Origin: Gymnopus androsaceus JB14
Taxonomy: Eukaryota; Basidiomycota; Agaricomycetes; Agaricales; Omphalotaceae
Assembly: GCA_009733575.1 (NCBI GenBank)
Contig: ML769753.1
Span: forward strand, 1-61,451
Length of the DNA stretch: 61,451 nt
Direction: 5' to 3'
The position numbers were made by a program, and so were the translations under genes. This document shows positions 10,901 through 23,210 of this stretch, in pieces (the first letter of the stretch is position 1; each line of letters starts with the position of its first letter). Under the pieces are notes generated by a model, which worked only from the letters and a program-made list of their open reading frames with translations, made no database searches and was not told where the DNA came from.

Positions 10901-12590
10901 TTCTGATGATGGCCTCCCACCTCATCAACCATCTTGGTCTCCATCAATAAGTCCATCTCCACAGGATAATTGCCATCCACCTATGCCTCCTCGTCCTGAT
11001 CCTTTCAGTCATAGACCTGAGGATGTTGCGGAATGGAAATGGCAGAATCCTGTGAGAGTATGTAGACCCCCTACCTGACCTGGCATGGTTCCTACTCCTG
11101 GAACTAGTGCTGGATGGTGACACCAAATGGCTTGCAATATTCCTTTACCATTAAATGATCCCGCACAACCTCAGGCTGGTCCTTCAAATGTCAATGATCA
11201 AGGAAGGGGGAGTAAATTTACAAAACTTCTTGCTTGCTCATTCGGTTCCCTATTCAAACTCCCTTGCCAAGTTTGATATTCAAAATTACTTGAATAATTT
11301 CCCTGACTCATGGTCACAACAAGCAGATTACCGAAGTGCCAGTAATAGTCAAGAAGAAATCAAAAAAAAGGGATCAAGCTTGCATTGAGGAAATTGATGG
11401 ATTCAAACAATGGAATGTTTTTGAGGTTGTCAAATTACCTCCTGGTTGTAAACCCATTAAATGTTGATGGGTTTTTAACAAGAAGAGAGATGGACGATAC
11501 AAAGCCTGACTTGTTGCTAAAGGATTTTCACAAGTTCAAGGGATAGATTATAATGAGTTATTTCCGCCTGTTGTGCAATTTGAAACATGGAGAACACTCC
11601 TAGCTTTAGCCACTTTAGAAGACTGGGAAATCCAGGCTCTTGATGTCAAACAGGCTTATCTCTATGGCAAGCTAGATGAAGAAATCTACATGGAACAACC
11701 CAAAGGCTTTGTTAAGGACAAAACGAAGGTTTGGAGGTTACACCGATCGCTTTACAGTCTGAAACAGTCTGGCTTATCCTGGTGGAAAGAGTGCACTGCC
11801 TCTATGGGAAAACTAGGATTTAAGCGCTGTAATTCAGATGCCGGTGTATATGTCTTCAAAGATAAAGGCAAAACCATAATTGCCATTGTATATGTCGATG
11901 ACACATTGTTCATGGGTTCTGATAAAGATTTAGTCCTAAAGAAGAAAAAGGAATTTACAAAAATATGGGACTGCCGTGATCTAGGTGAACTAAAAGAGTT
12001 CCTTGGCATGCACATAACTCGTGATTGCAAAAAGCGAAAATTGATTCTTGACCAAAGGGATTACCTTATCAAGATCATTTGCTGATTTTGCATGGATAAA
12101 GCAAAAGAAGCTCACACCCCATTACCTTCTTTTTGGACACCATCTGCAAACAATGGTTGTGTAGACCCTCAACTGCGACGCCAGTACCAAAGCATCATAG
12201 GATCATTATTGTACCTCATGTGAGGTACACGTCCTGATATTGCTTTTGCGGTTATCAAACTAAGTCAATACTCTGCAAATCCAAGTAAAGACCATTACGC
12301 CAAATCACTTCATATCCTACGCTACCTTTTATACACCAGGAACTATGAACTTGTGTTTGATGGTCTTTTGGATGCTGGCTTTTTAGCCTATTGCGACTCT
12401 GACTGGGCATCTGATCCTGATGATCAAAAATCCCATACCAGGATGATCATCCAATTAGCGAATGGTCCAATATCTTGGGTTTCCCATAAACAAAAGACCA
12501 TTGCGCTTTCTTCCACTGAGGCCGAATATATGGCACTGTCTGACTCATGTCGACAACTCATGTGGCTCCGATCTCTATTCAATAGGGATG
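7974..12590 (+). pseudogene. Ty1/copia gag-pol, family B, decayed
   Basis: The start is the ATG at 7974 (LDGTNYSTWS gag motif). A Lys/Gly-rich segment, the protease (WLLDSGASGHFTP, about 9390-9430), GAG-pre-integrase (WHNRFGHP ... CKGCALGK) and the integrase with DRGGEF near 10200 and HQQNGRAEH near 10290 follow. Reverse transcriptase comes next (DVKQAYLYGKLDEEIYM, IVYVDDTLF about 11640-11920), then RNase H (CDSDWASD, SSTEAEYMAL about 12390-12540). In-frame stops break it: TGA at 10176, 10434, 11465, 11507, 12083 and 12221 and TAA at 10749, plus at least one frame change near 11150. The homology ends in RNase H at about 12585; no 3' LTR follows. No typical CCHC knuckle is visible in gag. Confidence 0.9.
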
Positions 12591-12982
12591 TTTCGGGGCG
12601 GCAAATTTTGCTGCTCCAAAATTTGCCATAATATATAGCAAATTTGGCTGCACTCCATAGAGTTAAATCCAATTGTGCTTGCAGTGATGACACAAATAGT
12701 ACAACCTACAAAGTACCTACTACATAAATAGGCTGTGGATATCCAGTATGTGTTTACTTGAAGGCAACCCAGCATGATACAGCTGCAGCCGTAGTAAGAA
12801 AGGGGAAGTGCTTGTATAAGAGTAAAGTCCAAAGTGGAAACACTTGTATCGCAAGTGACCTTAGTGTGACCCGCTGGGACTCCGGTGTGACGTCCGGAGT
12901 CTTGAAGGTTGTTACTTGCGAAGAATAATCCAGGAAACAGCTCAAGTGGTAAAATTAAAAAATGTAAGGACTCCAATCTACA
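12591..12982. other. Unassigned sequence joining copia B and a MITE
   Basis: The copia reading frame changes at about 12585 into sequence with short AAATTT-centred inverted repeats (12595-12650). No gene is recognised. It probably represents another repeat that truncated the copia element. Confidence 0.35.
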
Positions 12983-12984
12983 TA

Positions 12985-13501
12985 CTCGGGCCCACGGAAA
13001 GTGATGGCCCATCACTTTTTTGCTTGTAACTTTTGAACAAATGGATATTTTCACTTCATTCAAGTTATGGACTTGGTCTACATATTCAATGAAATTGTTC
13101 TTGCACCTTCATTAAATATGCCTCTTTCAAATTAGCTGCTATATTTAGCAAATTGTAAGATCTTAAAATTGTACAAGGTTACATATTTCCTTCTGTCCCT
13201 GGATTTTTTTACACATGAAAAGCCAGATATTAAAAATGGGGAGTTCCAATTTTTCCATAATTTTTACTCAAAAATAGAAGGTGGTATGAGGAGTCAATGC
13301 AAAACTGCCAAAAATATTATTGCCTGAATTAAGCAAGGAATTCCCATGGTTCCTTGATTCCCAGTGCATGGAATCAAGGGAGTACATGCAGCAGATGAAG
13401 AATACAAGTTGTTTGATGTAAAAATATGGCAATCTTCAAAAGATATTCACTGTTCTTTGGGGAAGGGGCATGGCCGGGCCGTTACTTTCCGTGGGCCCGA
13501 G
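12985..13501. mobile_element. TA-flanked MITE (CTCGGGCCCACGGAAAGT TIR), long copy
   Basis: The left end is CTCGGGCCCACGGAAAGTGA and the right end is ACTTTCCGTGGGCCCGAG, an 18-bp perfect inverted repeat, with TA on both sides (12983-12984, 13502-13503). The subterminal GATGGCCC matches the 229-bp relative at 5949-6177. There is no open reading frame of note. It is consistent with a non-autonomous Tc1/mariner-type element. Confidence 0.9.
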
Positions 13502-13503
13502 TA

Positions 13504-13807
13504 CAGCAGTGTATATAAGCCAAAATGATATAATAAATGGGGTTGAGGCATTTTCAGTGAGTATCGGGATGGGCAGAACCTGTTAAATTCAACATGATCA
13601 TATTGAGACTCACAGAAGCTTTTATAGAAGTGACAGGAAAGGAAAAAAGAGAAAACCCTCCAGACTGAGAGGTCCAGGTGATGTTTCTTTTGAGTGGGAA
13701 TTTTGAAAGGGTTGTTACTTGCCAAGAGGACTGTCAAACAGGGTTTATGGAGAAAATAGTTATTAAATTACTTACAGTGGGGGGGATAAAAACAGTTCTT
13801 AGGATGG
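13504..13807. other. Downstream flank of the NACHT-WD40 gene
   Basis: No gene is recognised. The sequence lies between the MITE and the stop codon of the next gene and presumably includes its 3' untranslated region. Confidence 0.4.
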
Positions 13808-16800
13808 TCATTCCTCAATGCAATCAAACCACTCCTCACCATATACACAATCTGCGAAGGATAACTTAGTGTATCCTACATGAGATATAATGCATAAACT
13901 CTGAGGGCTCCATAATGGTTTCCGAAACTGAGGAGGAATCCAAACTATACTATAAGGACAAGTCGGAAAGGTAATCCAGCCATCACTTGACATATTCCAC
14001 TTATTGTGTACTGGATAAGGAAAGTAAGAACCCAATCATGGACAGAAAAATAGGAACACAACCTTGTAATGATTCATGATGATCTGTGAGGGTGTTATTG
14101 ATTGGAAAATCAATGGTGGCATCCCCAATTCTGACTGTTTTTTCATCAGAGCTAGACTTGATCCTGGTTCCATCATGTGAAAAGGCAACTGAATTCACAA
14201 CATCATCCTGAACTTGCAGAGGATTACACATTTGAGCACCAGTAGTGGCATCCCAGATCCTGACTGTTTTGTCCAAAGAGCCAGACACAATCCTGGTTCC
14301 ATCAGGTGAAAAGGCAACTGAATTGACAACATCATCATGACCTTGCAGAGGATCACCCATTTGAGCACCATTAGTGGCATCCCAGATCCTGACTGTTTTG
14401 TCATCAGAGCCAGACACAATCCTGGCTCCATCATATGAAAAGGCAACTGAATATATAGAATCATCATGGCCTTGCATAGGATCACCCATTTGAGCACCAG
14501 TAGTGGCATCCCAGATCCTGACTGTTTTGTCTCCAGAGCCAGACACAATCATGGTTCCATCAGGTGAAAAGGCAACTGAATATATAGGACCATCATGACC
14601 TTGCAGAGGATTACCCATTTGAGCACCACTAGTGGCATTCCAGATCCTGACTGTTTGGTCAAAAGAGCCAGACACAATACTGGCTCCATCAGGTGAAAAG
14701 GCAACTGAATATATAGAACCATCATGACCTTGCAGAGGATCACCCATTTGAGCACCAGTAGTGGCATCCCAGATCCTGACTGTTTTGTCTCCAGAGCCAG
14801 ACACAATCCTGGTTCCATCATGTGAAAAAGCAGCTGATTGGACATATTCATCATGACCCTTCAATATTATATCTGTCATCCGACTTTGTGCCTGAGCCTC
14901 AATCCAAGTCTTTTTTATGTGGGGCTTACATTCAAAACTTCTTTGCCAAAAAGGAATGATACTGAGATATAAATGTGGTGTTCTTCCTTTAACCTCACCA
15001 CTTGAAAACTGCACTAGTAAATTTTGCAGGTATTTCAATGTCCTTATTACCTCAAATTTGGGATCAGCATCTGTTAGTCTCTGTTAAAACTTTTAGTTGT
15101 TATTCACTCAATTATACCCGTTGAAACTAACCTTGAGAATGGAGTCTATAGCTTCTCCACATTGTGGCAATAAGTCCAGTACACTCATAGCTTCAATCCA
15201 ATATACTCCCTTTTCCTTCAAGAACTCATACAATTCCTTTAAAATTTCTTCCTGGATCTCACATTTAACAAAATGATAAATCCAAAAATGGCAAGCATAT
15301 TCAAGTGTTTCTCCTATATTTTGCTCAACTCTCCCTTGCAAGTCAGGCACTTCTTTATCTGGTATGAATGATGATGGAAGATTACAGATATTGAATCTCA
15401 GTTGTTTCATCACCGTGAAACATCTCAAGGCCAATTCCTGATGCCAGAAGGTGGGGCTAGAAGCCACATCTTGAAATTCAGGTTTGAAGGTAGTAATGAA
15501 GTCCGAAAATGATGCATGAAATGTAAAAACACATTTATTCTGCTCTGAGATGTAGCACACAGCTTGCAATCCCTGGATTAGGTGTTCCACAACATCCTCT
15601 TTTATTGTAAGAAGTTCACCTATAGCTTTGCATGTCAGTGGCTTTCCTGCAGAAATGATGGTGTAAACAATCATCCAATCTTCTTTAATCTCCTTTGGCA
15701 TGCGTATTTTTTCTGGAATTGCATTCTTCATAATTTCTGTATAAAGCTGCTCCATATCTTCAGAACTGCTCTGGTTCATAAGTGAATTGGCCAATCTTTC
15801 CTGCTGTCTTGTAAAACCTCCACCACCCTTCACAAATTTTACAACAGTTGCTGCATAGATGAAGAGTGTCCCAGAAAGGCTTACAAGCCTTTGCAACTGC
15901 TCCTCTGAAGAATATGTCTTACCCAGCTCATACTTAACATAAGTATATATATCCTCTTTCACAAGAATGTCTTCCACTTTATGAAGAATGAATTCCTGAA
16001 TTTCAGAAATTCCTTCAGTTGGTAGAACATTAGACTGCATAAGTTGCTGAATTGGATGCTCTGGACGGCTAGTCATGAAGAACTTTAATCCTGGCATTTT
16101 TTTCTTCTGGATTGCAGATATGAGAGGTTTAAGGACTGATGAGACATTCTCACACTCATCCAGAGCATCTATAACAATGACTGGTGTAAGTGCTCCCATT
16201 TTTCCAGACCTAGTAACTGCATCCCATGGCTCAATTAAGAGTCCTTTGACTTGAACATCTGGCTTCTTTGAAGGAAGATCAGGATTTCCACTCAAGACCT
16301 CCCTAAGTGAGATGGCAAATGTTTTGGAAAACCTTGCCAACTGATATGCCAAAGTAGGAATAATTAAACGGTAATTCCTACATTCTGGAATCTGTCGAGA
16401 GCAGAAGAAAGTTCCAGCAAGTAAATGTTTCTCCTCAAGTGCATGGCAAATAGACATTGCAATTGTGCTCTTGCCTGTTCCAGCCATACCACACATCCAA
16501 TAGCCTAATACTGGCATATTGTCAGGTTTGGAAGTAGTTGCCCATTTCTCAATGTCTGCACGAATTTCTTTCCTTGTGCTTGGGTTGCATAACCTCCTGG
16601 CCAATTTAACATCTACATCTGCATCATAGTATGCCTGGGATGAGTGCTTCAACTCTCTCAGAACCATTTCCTGCTAAAATATTATATGACTCAATCAAAT
16701 TTCCTAGCTTTGCCAACCTCACCTTCAGAATTTCAGCAGTATCTCTCTCAACAGCAAATAGAATCTTCATCTACAATTTGATTGAGTTAATGTTTGCTAA

Positions 16801-17662
16801 TTATATAACAATACATATTGGTGTTACCTTGCATTGTTCATATGCACCTTGAATCCTTTTTTCAAATTCTTCAATCATCTGAGCAATCTGCTCCAACTGA
16901 ACAGTTCTTTGGAACAATCCTTGTTTCCATTGCTCTTTAACCTTTTCACTGATATTATTCAAATCACTGTAAAATGTTTAACCAATTATCATTCCAACAG
17001 ATAGTATGCAGGACCTACTCAATAAGACTTTGAATAGCTTGGTTAGTTGCACCAAGGCCTTCTGGATCCAGGTATGGTTGTAGAAAACCAGTGCGAGAGA
17101 TCAAATCATTGGCCAGACTCTCAAGTTTCTCCGTATTGCCAGAAACATTCTGTATATATGATCAAGACATTGGTCAATATCCCAAAAATACAAAAGATTG
17201 TATCAAGACCTTATAAATCTCAATGCATGCACACACTCCACTTACAGCAGCCTGCAGAGGTGGAAGTGGTGCTGACACCTCTTTCAACACTTTTACAATC
17301 ATATCAAGAGCACCCCCAATAGTAGCTCCAATGCTTTGATGTTTTGGAGAGTATTCGGAGACTGCCTGAACCTGCAGTGAAGGGCCTGCATCCGGAGTAG
17401 GACTTGGAACTGACCCTGGCTGGTTCCCATCTGCAATGCTTGTGAAGTCCGCCTGGACCTGAACTGGAGAGCCTGCATCTGATTTAGGCCCGGGAGCTGG
17501 AACTGATTCGTACTGGTTCCTAGCTGCAATGCTCGGGAGATCTGCCTGGCCCCGTGATTGACCCTCTGGAGTAGAAGCTGGAGCTCCAATTTCGGTAGGC
17601 GTTGTATCATGACTTTCATCTTGGTTACAGCAGAAGAGTTTCCGAACAATTCTTTGAGCCAT
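13808..17662 (-). CDS. NACHT-WD40 (NWD) STAND protein
   Basis: I model seven exons: 17662-17210, 17149-17019, 16966-16828, 16770-16723, 16670-15132, 15080-14063 and 14010-13808, all with GT-AG introns of 48-60 bp. The sum is 3531 nt, an exact multiple of three, giving 1176 aa. Residues 1-151 are Pro/Ser/Gln-rich with an internal duplication; 152-257 are charged and probably coiled. The NACHT domain has Walker A GMAGTGKS at about 318-325 and Walker B VIVIDALDEC at about 421-430. Six WD40 repeats of 43 aa span about 843-1100, followed by a short C-terminal exon with DGWI typical of the family. Such STAND proteins act in fungal non-self recognition (heterokaryon incompatibility) and bind nucleotides to oligomerise. 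The ATG at 17662 (MAQRIV) is preferred because the upstream extension has no ATG. No frame defect was seen. Confidence 0.9.
14090..14864 (-). repeat. Six near-identical 129-bp WD40 repeat units
   Basis: Each unit encodes about 43 residues with the core GHD-x6-AFS-x-DG-x-IVSGS-x-D-x-TVRIWDAT-x-GAQMG. Units 1 to 5 are almost identical and unit 6 is more divergent. Such high internal conservation at DNA level is the pattern seen in fungal incompatibility genes whose repeats recombine and diversify. Confidence 0.9.
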
Positions 17663-19437
17663 CAGTAATTTTGGGGGTGAAAAAAAAAACAACTTTCGGT
17701 AGGGCACTCATCTTATGTAGTGCTTGAAATAAAGTTCAGTCAAAGTTCAGTCATCCGAGAAGCTGCAACTGAACAAAGACAATTGAAATAAATTCGTCAT
17801 GTGCTTTCAAAGTAGCTTGGTGACCCACCCTCAGTGTTGAAACGGGCTTGGTAAAACGGAACCAGATCTTCGCGGTAAGTCGCGGTCCCATTGAGAAACA
17901 GCCGGGTTCCGCGCAACACACACATTGCGCCTATAACATTATGTGTGCCGCGGGCATCTAGTGTTCACGTTGTTGTGGTAGGCAGCGAAGACTGCCCGGC
18001 TCGCAACGCTCGCACTAGACACGAGGGCAGCCAAAGTATCTCATGTTTACATTGTTGTGGTAGGCAGTCCAGACTAAGACTTTTCAATGTTTTTGAAATT
18101 CTATATGGCAAGCCCTCTACGAGGATTCTAGACTTTTTCCGACGTTCTCTGGAGGGCGGGTTACCAAGCTACTTTCAAAGAGCCTGACATGTTCTTTTCC
18201 CATCTTCCACCGCCGTTACTAATCGGAAACATCAAGAGTATATCATGCTTGGGCAGCTACTTATATATCACTCCCTTTGGTCCAAGTACATCGAGATAGT
18301 CTTGATCGATTCGGGAGCCTTCCCTGTGTTTTCCGTAGCATCAAGGAGGTGACCTTCTCTAAATACGAATGGGAGTTTTATTGAACCTTGTTCACTCAGA
18401 TGGTTCGGAGTACGCTATGATTCCGCTATTTAAGACAAGGAAGGTCGCGTAAACTCGAAAGACATCGCAAAAAAAATGATGAAATACTCAAGAGCTCTTG
18501 CGTGAGGCCGGATGTGCAATTAAAAGCTTCTCAAAGGGTGCATAGAGTCTGGTACCTTGAGTACTTACACTCCAGAAAAAGTACGCCATAGGGGACAAGG
18601 ATCTGAGTTTCTGGGCGTAAGATATTTTGGGACAAGGATTTGTCAAATCGCGTCCTAAAGTACGCTATTCCGAACAACGTTTCTGGGGCCTCTTTTTTCA
18701 GAGTGTGGAAGGTGTAAAAAAGCTTCTTACGAGTCCACTTTTGCAGATTGCTTTGGTCTACCTTGCGAAAGGAAATATTTCGCAAGTCCCTGAACGAGTG
18801 CACACCGCAATCAGTGCGTACTCTTGCTATCGACGTTCGTATTACTTTCCGAGGGCATGAAAAAAAGGTCAAAATCATTCTAGTCTTCGTTACCATTTGA
18901 TGAACGTAGAATTTGTTTTGGAAGTCTAGTGTCAAAGGGAATTTCCCTGATTGTTCGAGAAAGGTTGAGCCCGTTGCTCCTGGAGGAGGGAACAGATCTA
19001 TGAAAGTCTAACAACTGCAGTGAATGTCGCGTCCTTGGTCTGCGCCTCTTACACTCTTCGCTGGCAGAAGAACTAGCTAGAGCAGGCTAGAGCATGCACG
19101 AACTTGAGGAATATGATTTCAAGGATTTTGACTGGTGGATCGCAAATCCCGCAGGAATGTTCTTTGAAAGAGGCCCAAGTCTGCCGTTACATCTGCCAGC
19201 AAACTTTCATCTGAAAGATTGCACGTTGAGGATATTTTCCAGGTAGTTTAAGGAAAGAGCGTCCACAAGTGAGCGCTTACCAAATTAATTCGGCGCAAGC
19301 TTAGCGTTAGACTTGTAATGATTTTGGTTACTTCTCATTTGTAAACGACAACACTACTACCGGAAAACAATATAAACAACTGGGCGCAAGATACAGCAGG
19401 AAGAAGGGGGCACTAGATCTACAGTATAACGGTACAT
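17663..19437. other. Long intergenic region, no gene recognised
   Basis: It holds only short frames without recognisable products. A near-repeated block TTGTTGTGGTAGGCAG occurs at about 17973 and 18054, and GTACGCTAT/GTACGCCAT recurs three times between 18410 and 18670. No tRNA or other RNA gene could be supported. Confidence 0.5.
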
Positions 19438-21025
19438 TTACTTGAACTGTAGAATGGCCCATCAGTAAAGCAAACGAAGAAAAGATGCGGAGAATACTCA
19501 CGTTCTTTCCATCCACCCACTCCTTACCGTCAACCTTGAGGTCCCAAGCGAGAGCACCCTCGAAGAACTCCTTCTGAGCAGCATCACCAAGGTCAATCTT
19601 GGTGTAAGTGTAGGACTCCCAGTCAGGAGCAACGTTGATGACGGGCTCGATCTCCTGGCCCCGAGCAATCAGTGCACCAGCGATTATAGAGTCGTTGGCC
19701 TTGCCGAGTACACCAACGGAGCCGAAAAGGTATTTGCGAGAAGCCTCGAGACGGTTGAAGAAACCACCAATCTGATTCGAGGACATGAATGTCTGGGTGA
19801 GCTCGCTGTTGTATTTGAAGTCCACCCGCCAGAGAGAGAAGCCCTCCTTGTCGAGGCTGTGAATCACGTTAGACCGTGTAGAAAGAACGAAAGGGATAAG
19901 ACGCACTGTTCGTACAACCATTCGAGAGCACCGTCCTTGCCACGGGTGTCCTTGTTAGAGTACGCCCGCTTCCAGTCCTCAAGGTTGAAGTTGGATTTAG
20001 GAAGGTCGTCCAGAGGGTTTTTCACCTTGGGCTCGGCAGGAACCAAAGGCTCGTCTTCCTCCTCGTCAGCTTCCTTCGCCTTGGGCTTGGGCTTGGGGGC
20101 AGCGGCAGGCTTAGCCTCCTTGGGCTCCTTCTCCTTCTTCTCCTTGGCCGGGGGAGTGAACTGCAATTTCTCAATGTACTCGGTCTCGCCAAAGACTTCC
20201 TTTAGCTGTGGTTGGTTGACAATAGTCTCGAGGAGACGGACAACAGCGGGGTACTTGGCACGGAGAGAAGCATCGAAGGTGAGGGCAGCGCCACGCTGCA
20301 TGAAGGCAGCAAATGCAAGGTCGGCAACGGTGATACGCTCGCCAACAAGGAAGGTGTTTGCGGAGAGATGTTGGTTTAGAGTTCCGAGGGTGCGCTCCTG
20401 GCGCTCCAAAACAATAGTGTGCATCTGTAGAAAAAGTTTAGTATGTTGATACGCGATTAAAAACTACAAAACGCACGGGTTTGGAGTAGGGAATTCTGCC
20501 GCGGACCATAGCATTGATTGTATCAAGAAAGTTATTAAACTCGGAGTCAACGAGGTGAATCCATTGGTCAACCAGAAAAGCATCCTTTGGGCTTGATCCC
20601 AGCAGCCCAGAGTTTGGAGCCAGAGTAGCAACTAGATCGACAAGTGATCAGCATTCTACGTTCAATAACACAAATTTGTAGGATCAGATATGTAAAAATG
20701 TCGACACAAATATTAGATCGATAAATGGTTACTGACTCACCGTACTTGGCAATAACAACTCCCTCAGAAAGTTTGAAGCCATCCTTTCCCTCGAAAGCTG
20801 GGATCTTTCCGTGGGGGAATTTTGCAAGGAATTCGGGGGTCTTGTTGGTCTCCATATGTGTGTAATCGCTGGGGATATCAAGGGAAACACCACCAAAGGC
20901 AGCAACTGCCCTGACCTGAACATCGCAAGCTTTTCAGATAACCGATCTAAAGCGAATCAAGTGAAGAATCATACGATTTTACCGGTTGGTTGGTAAGGGA
21001 TAGTGTAAAGGGTTCCTACAGACAT
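19438..21025 (-). CDS. Translation elongation factor 1-gamma (eEF1B-gamma)
   Basis: Six exons: 21025-20975, 20915-20741, 20631-20477, 20424-19907, 19856-19502 and 19446-19438. They total 1263 nt, so 420 aa, normal for the family. The N-terminal half is a glutathione-transferase fold (thioredoxin-like part with TPEFLAKFPHGKIPAFEG, then a helical part with FLVGERITVADLAFA). A Lys/Glu/Pro/Ala-rich linker follows, then the conserved C-terminal EF1G domain (NLEDWKRAYSN, FSLWRVDFKYN, FMSSNQIGGFFNRLE). It is the structural subunit of the eEF1B complex that recharges eEF1A with GTP in the cytoplasm. The last exon carries only TTC AAG TAA, restoring the family's typical Phe-Lys C-terminus; reading through instead would add unrelated residues. 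Confidence 0.95.
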
Positions 21026-21337
21026 CGTAGAGGAAATTTTTAGGACTGGAAAGTTTTACGAGGACGCAGGCGGTAAAGGAAGAGATCAATCAAAGAAAAT
21101 TCGGAGTCACTGAGCCTCACGTGGCGTGCGCTCAAGAGCAAGCGCTCGTCCTCATCGATCCGATAATCGATTCTGCAGATTCTGCAGTTGATAAGGAATA
21201 TCAGATTCATTATACATTTGTTATTTATTATACAGCTGAGTATTAGCATTTCGACTAGATTACTTGGGTGATATGCATCCTTCCTAGTTTTATACCGTCT
21301 CCTCTGAGCGCAGACCCGTATTCTAAAGCTTGCATGT
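21026..21337. other. Spacer between eEF1B-gamma and the DUF6534 gene
   Basis: 312 bp lie between the eEF1B-gamma start and the stop of the upstream gene on the same strand. This should hold the eEF1B-gamma promoter; I see no strong TATA box. Confidence 0.5.
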
Positions 21338-23210
21338 TCAACGGAAATCTAGCCGACAAATCTCAAAGGAACTGACCTGCAGTGGTTCGCTCGAAGAGAG
21401 GGATGAACTGCCATTTGAGCTGCCATTTACAGTGCTTGAAGGCATTTTGAACCTCAAGGAGCTGAAACCAATTTCTACAGTCGCTTCAAGGTCCTCTCGT
21501 AGTTGGTTCCGGACATTAAGCCTGCTTGACAGTAAGCGCGACACTGAATTGGTGCTCAGAAATTGGACTTACAATTCGAGGAAAGATATCGTGTAAACTG
21601 AGGAAGAAGAACAGTTAATGAAGCGATATGCCGGTGAACCAAAAAAAGGAGCCTACGTCTTGAAATTAGGAAAGCCATTCCAAGATACAGCGCCGTTTGT
21701 GCGCTTGCGGCGAACTGCAAGCAAATCAGTCGGACGATCAGGTGTGGCAGAATGAATACTGACCAAGATGATATAGATTATCGCAGCGACGCTGTAGGTT
21801 GAGCTCAGCGAACAAGCTATATCATCAACACTGATGCTCTAATTTACCTAGTCAAAAGCCCCGTACTGAAAAAGTAATGTATTAACGCTGAAATTACGCC
21901 GTCCGTTCTAAATTAATGGAATCTGATCAGTATGGTGAAGGGAGAATGAGAGAAGTTCTACCTCTTCATTCCAGTAATGCTTCTATGAAGGATAACGATC
22001 ATGATAGTCGCAATAGCGACATCTATAGCGGCGGATACCCCGAATCCTAGGTAGACTACCCACTGGAAATGAATGTATGGATTAGCTGCGAAAAATAACC
22101 ATCCGTAATCACTTGCCTTGGTTCTAGTAAAATCAAGGATATATTCGATTCGATTCCTAGTTCAAGGTTAATGAAAAGGCGACCAGGAGATTATGAGAGA
22201 TACTCGCAGTTCTATTATAAAAACTAGGATGGATGGCCGTTAATTTTTGCGCAACAGCGTCTGAAAAGGTTCGGTGCATACCAAGACCCGCTCCTGAGCA
22301 GACGCAGGTTAATAGCTTTGCGCAAGAACGTCAAAGGAAGACCTACCGAATCCTATAATTGCAATAACGATGACAGCAAACTAAAAGTAGAGAATAATTG
22401 GTATATGTGCGGCGATTCTGCGATAAGCACCGACCAGAACGGGAACTACAAGTTTTCGAAGCATAAGCATGCTCCTGGTCACTATAACAAAGCGTCATGA
22501 ATGAAAGCATGGTATGTCGGGCAAGAACTAACGGCTCCATATGCGAGTCAGGTAGAGACTGTCGAAAACAATTAACCTCAATCGTGGATAGATAAATGTA
22601 TACTCACAATTGCACCAGCCAAAGCAGCACGACTTGTACTGTGCCCAACGCCTGAAGCAAAATTAGGAGCTTGAGCATCCATCCAATGTATATCTAGACT
22701 GATCACACCTTCACGCTCCTGCACAGGGGTCCATTAGAATGCGAAGAGAGAAATGTTGGATCGCAATACCTACCAAATAGCTCGGCTAATCGCATCCATG
22801 TCTCCGAAGCTCTCTACCAAGTAGTGATACGAGACGTGTATTGAGAACGAAAAATGCAAAGTGTCTAAACCACTGAAAAAATGCATCAGCTTCGAGAACT
22901 GAGGATAGTTTGGAAAAGACATACACAAGCAACGCGACCTGCCAGAAAGTTCCATCAGCAAGCAAAGGATTGAATCTCGCAATAGCTATCACACACGAGG
23001 GACTTTTGTTGCACAGTGTCTTTTTTGTAGCTCTTGAAGTACCGGTAGCTTTCCAGCAGTGTGATCCCGAACAGGCTGCGATAACAAAAGGCAATTAGTC
23101 CTTCACTGATGGTGAAACGATGTTTAGTGTACGCACACAGTCCCAACTACGAATCCGAAAAACAACGCTGTCAAGGTTTGCTGGGGAGATAGAGAATCAG
23201 TGGTCGACAT
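21338..23210 (-). CDS. Multi-spanning membrane protein, DUF6534 type
   Basis: Starts at the ATG at 23210. Clear exons are 23210-23137, 23075-22997, 22938-22925, 22872-22774, 22718-22709, 22651-22608, 22558-22533, 22481-22435, 22380-22347, 22293-22282 and one starting at 22260; further exons carry YLGFGVSAAIDVAIA, TDGVISALIHYFF and the C-terminal LLNVRNQLRE block to the stop at 21338. Family landmarks are TVLFGITLLESYRYF, LDTLHFSFSIHVSYHYLV and LHRSITGMKRTDG, matching the seven-helix proteins that are strongly expanded in agaricomycetes. Function is unknown. Several exons are only 10-14 bp, and phases agree across the first ten. The exon boundaries between 22204 and 21700 are less certain. Confidence 0.8.

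Noticed and set aside
14195..14854. Long Met/Leu-rich frames in the WD40 region
   Set aside because: They are other-frame readings of the WD40 repeats.
17663..17707. N-terminal extension of the NACHT-WD40 protein (MPYRK start)
   Set aside because: There is no ATG at that point; the first in-frame ATG is at 17662.
17891..18187. 98-aa plus-strand frame as a gene
   Set aside because: No recognisable domain or gene signals, and it overlaps a short duplicated block.
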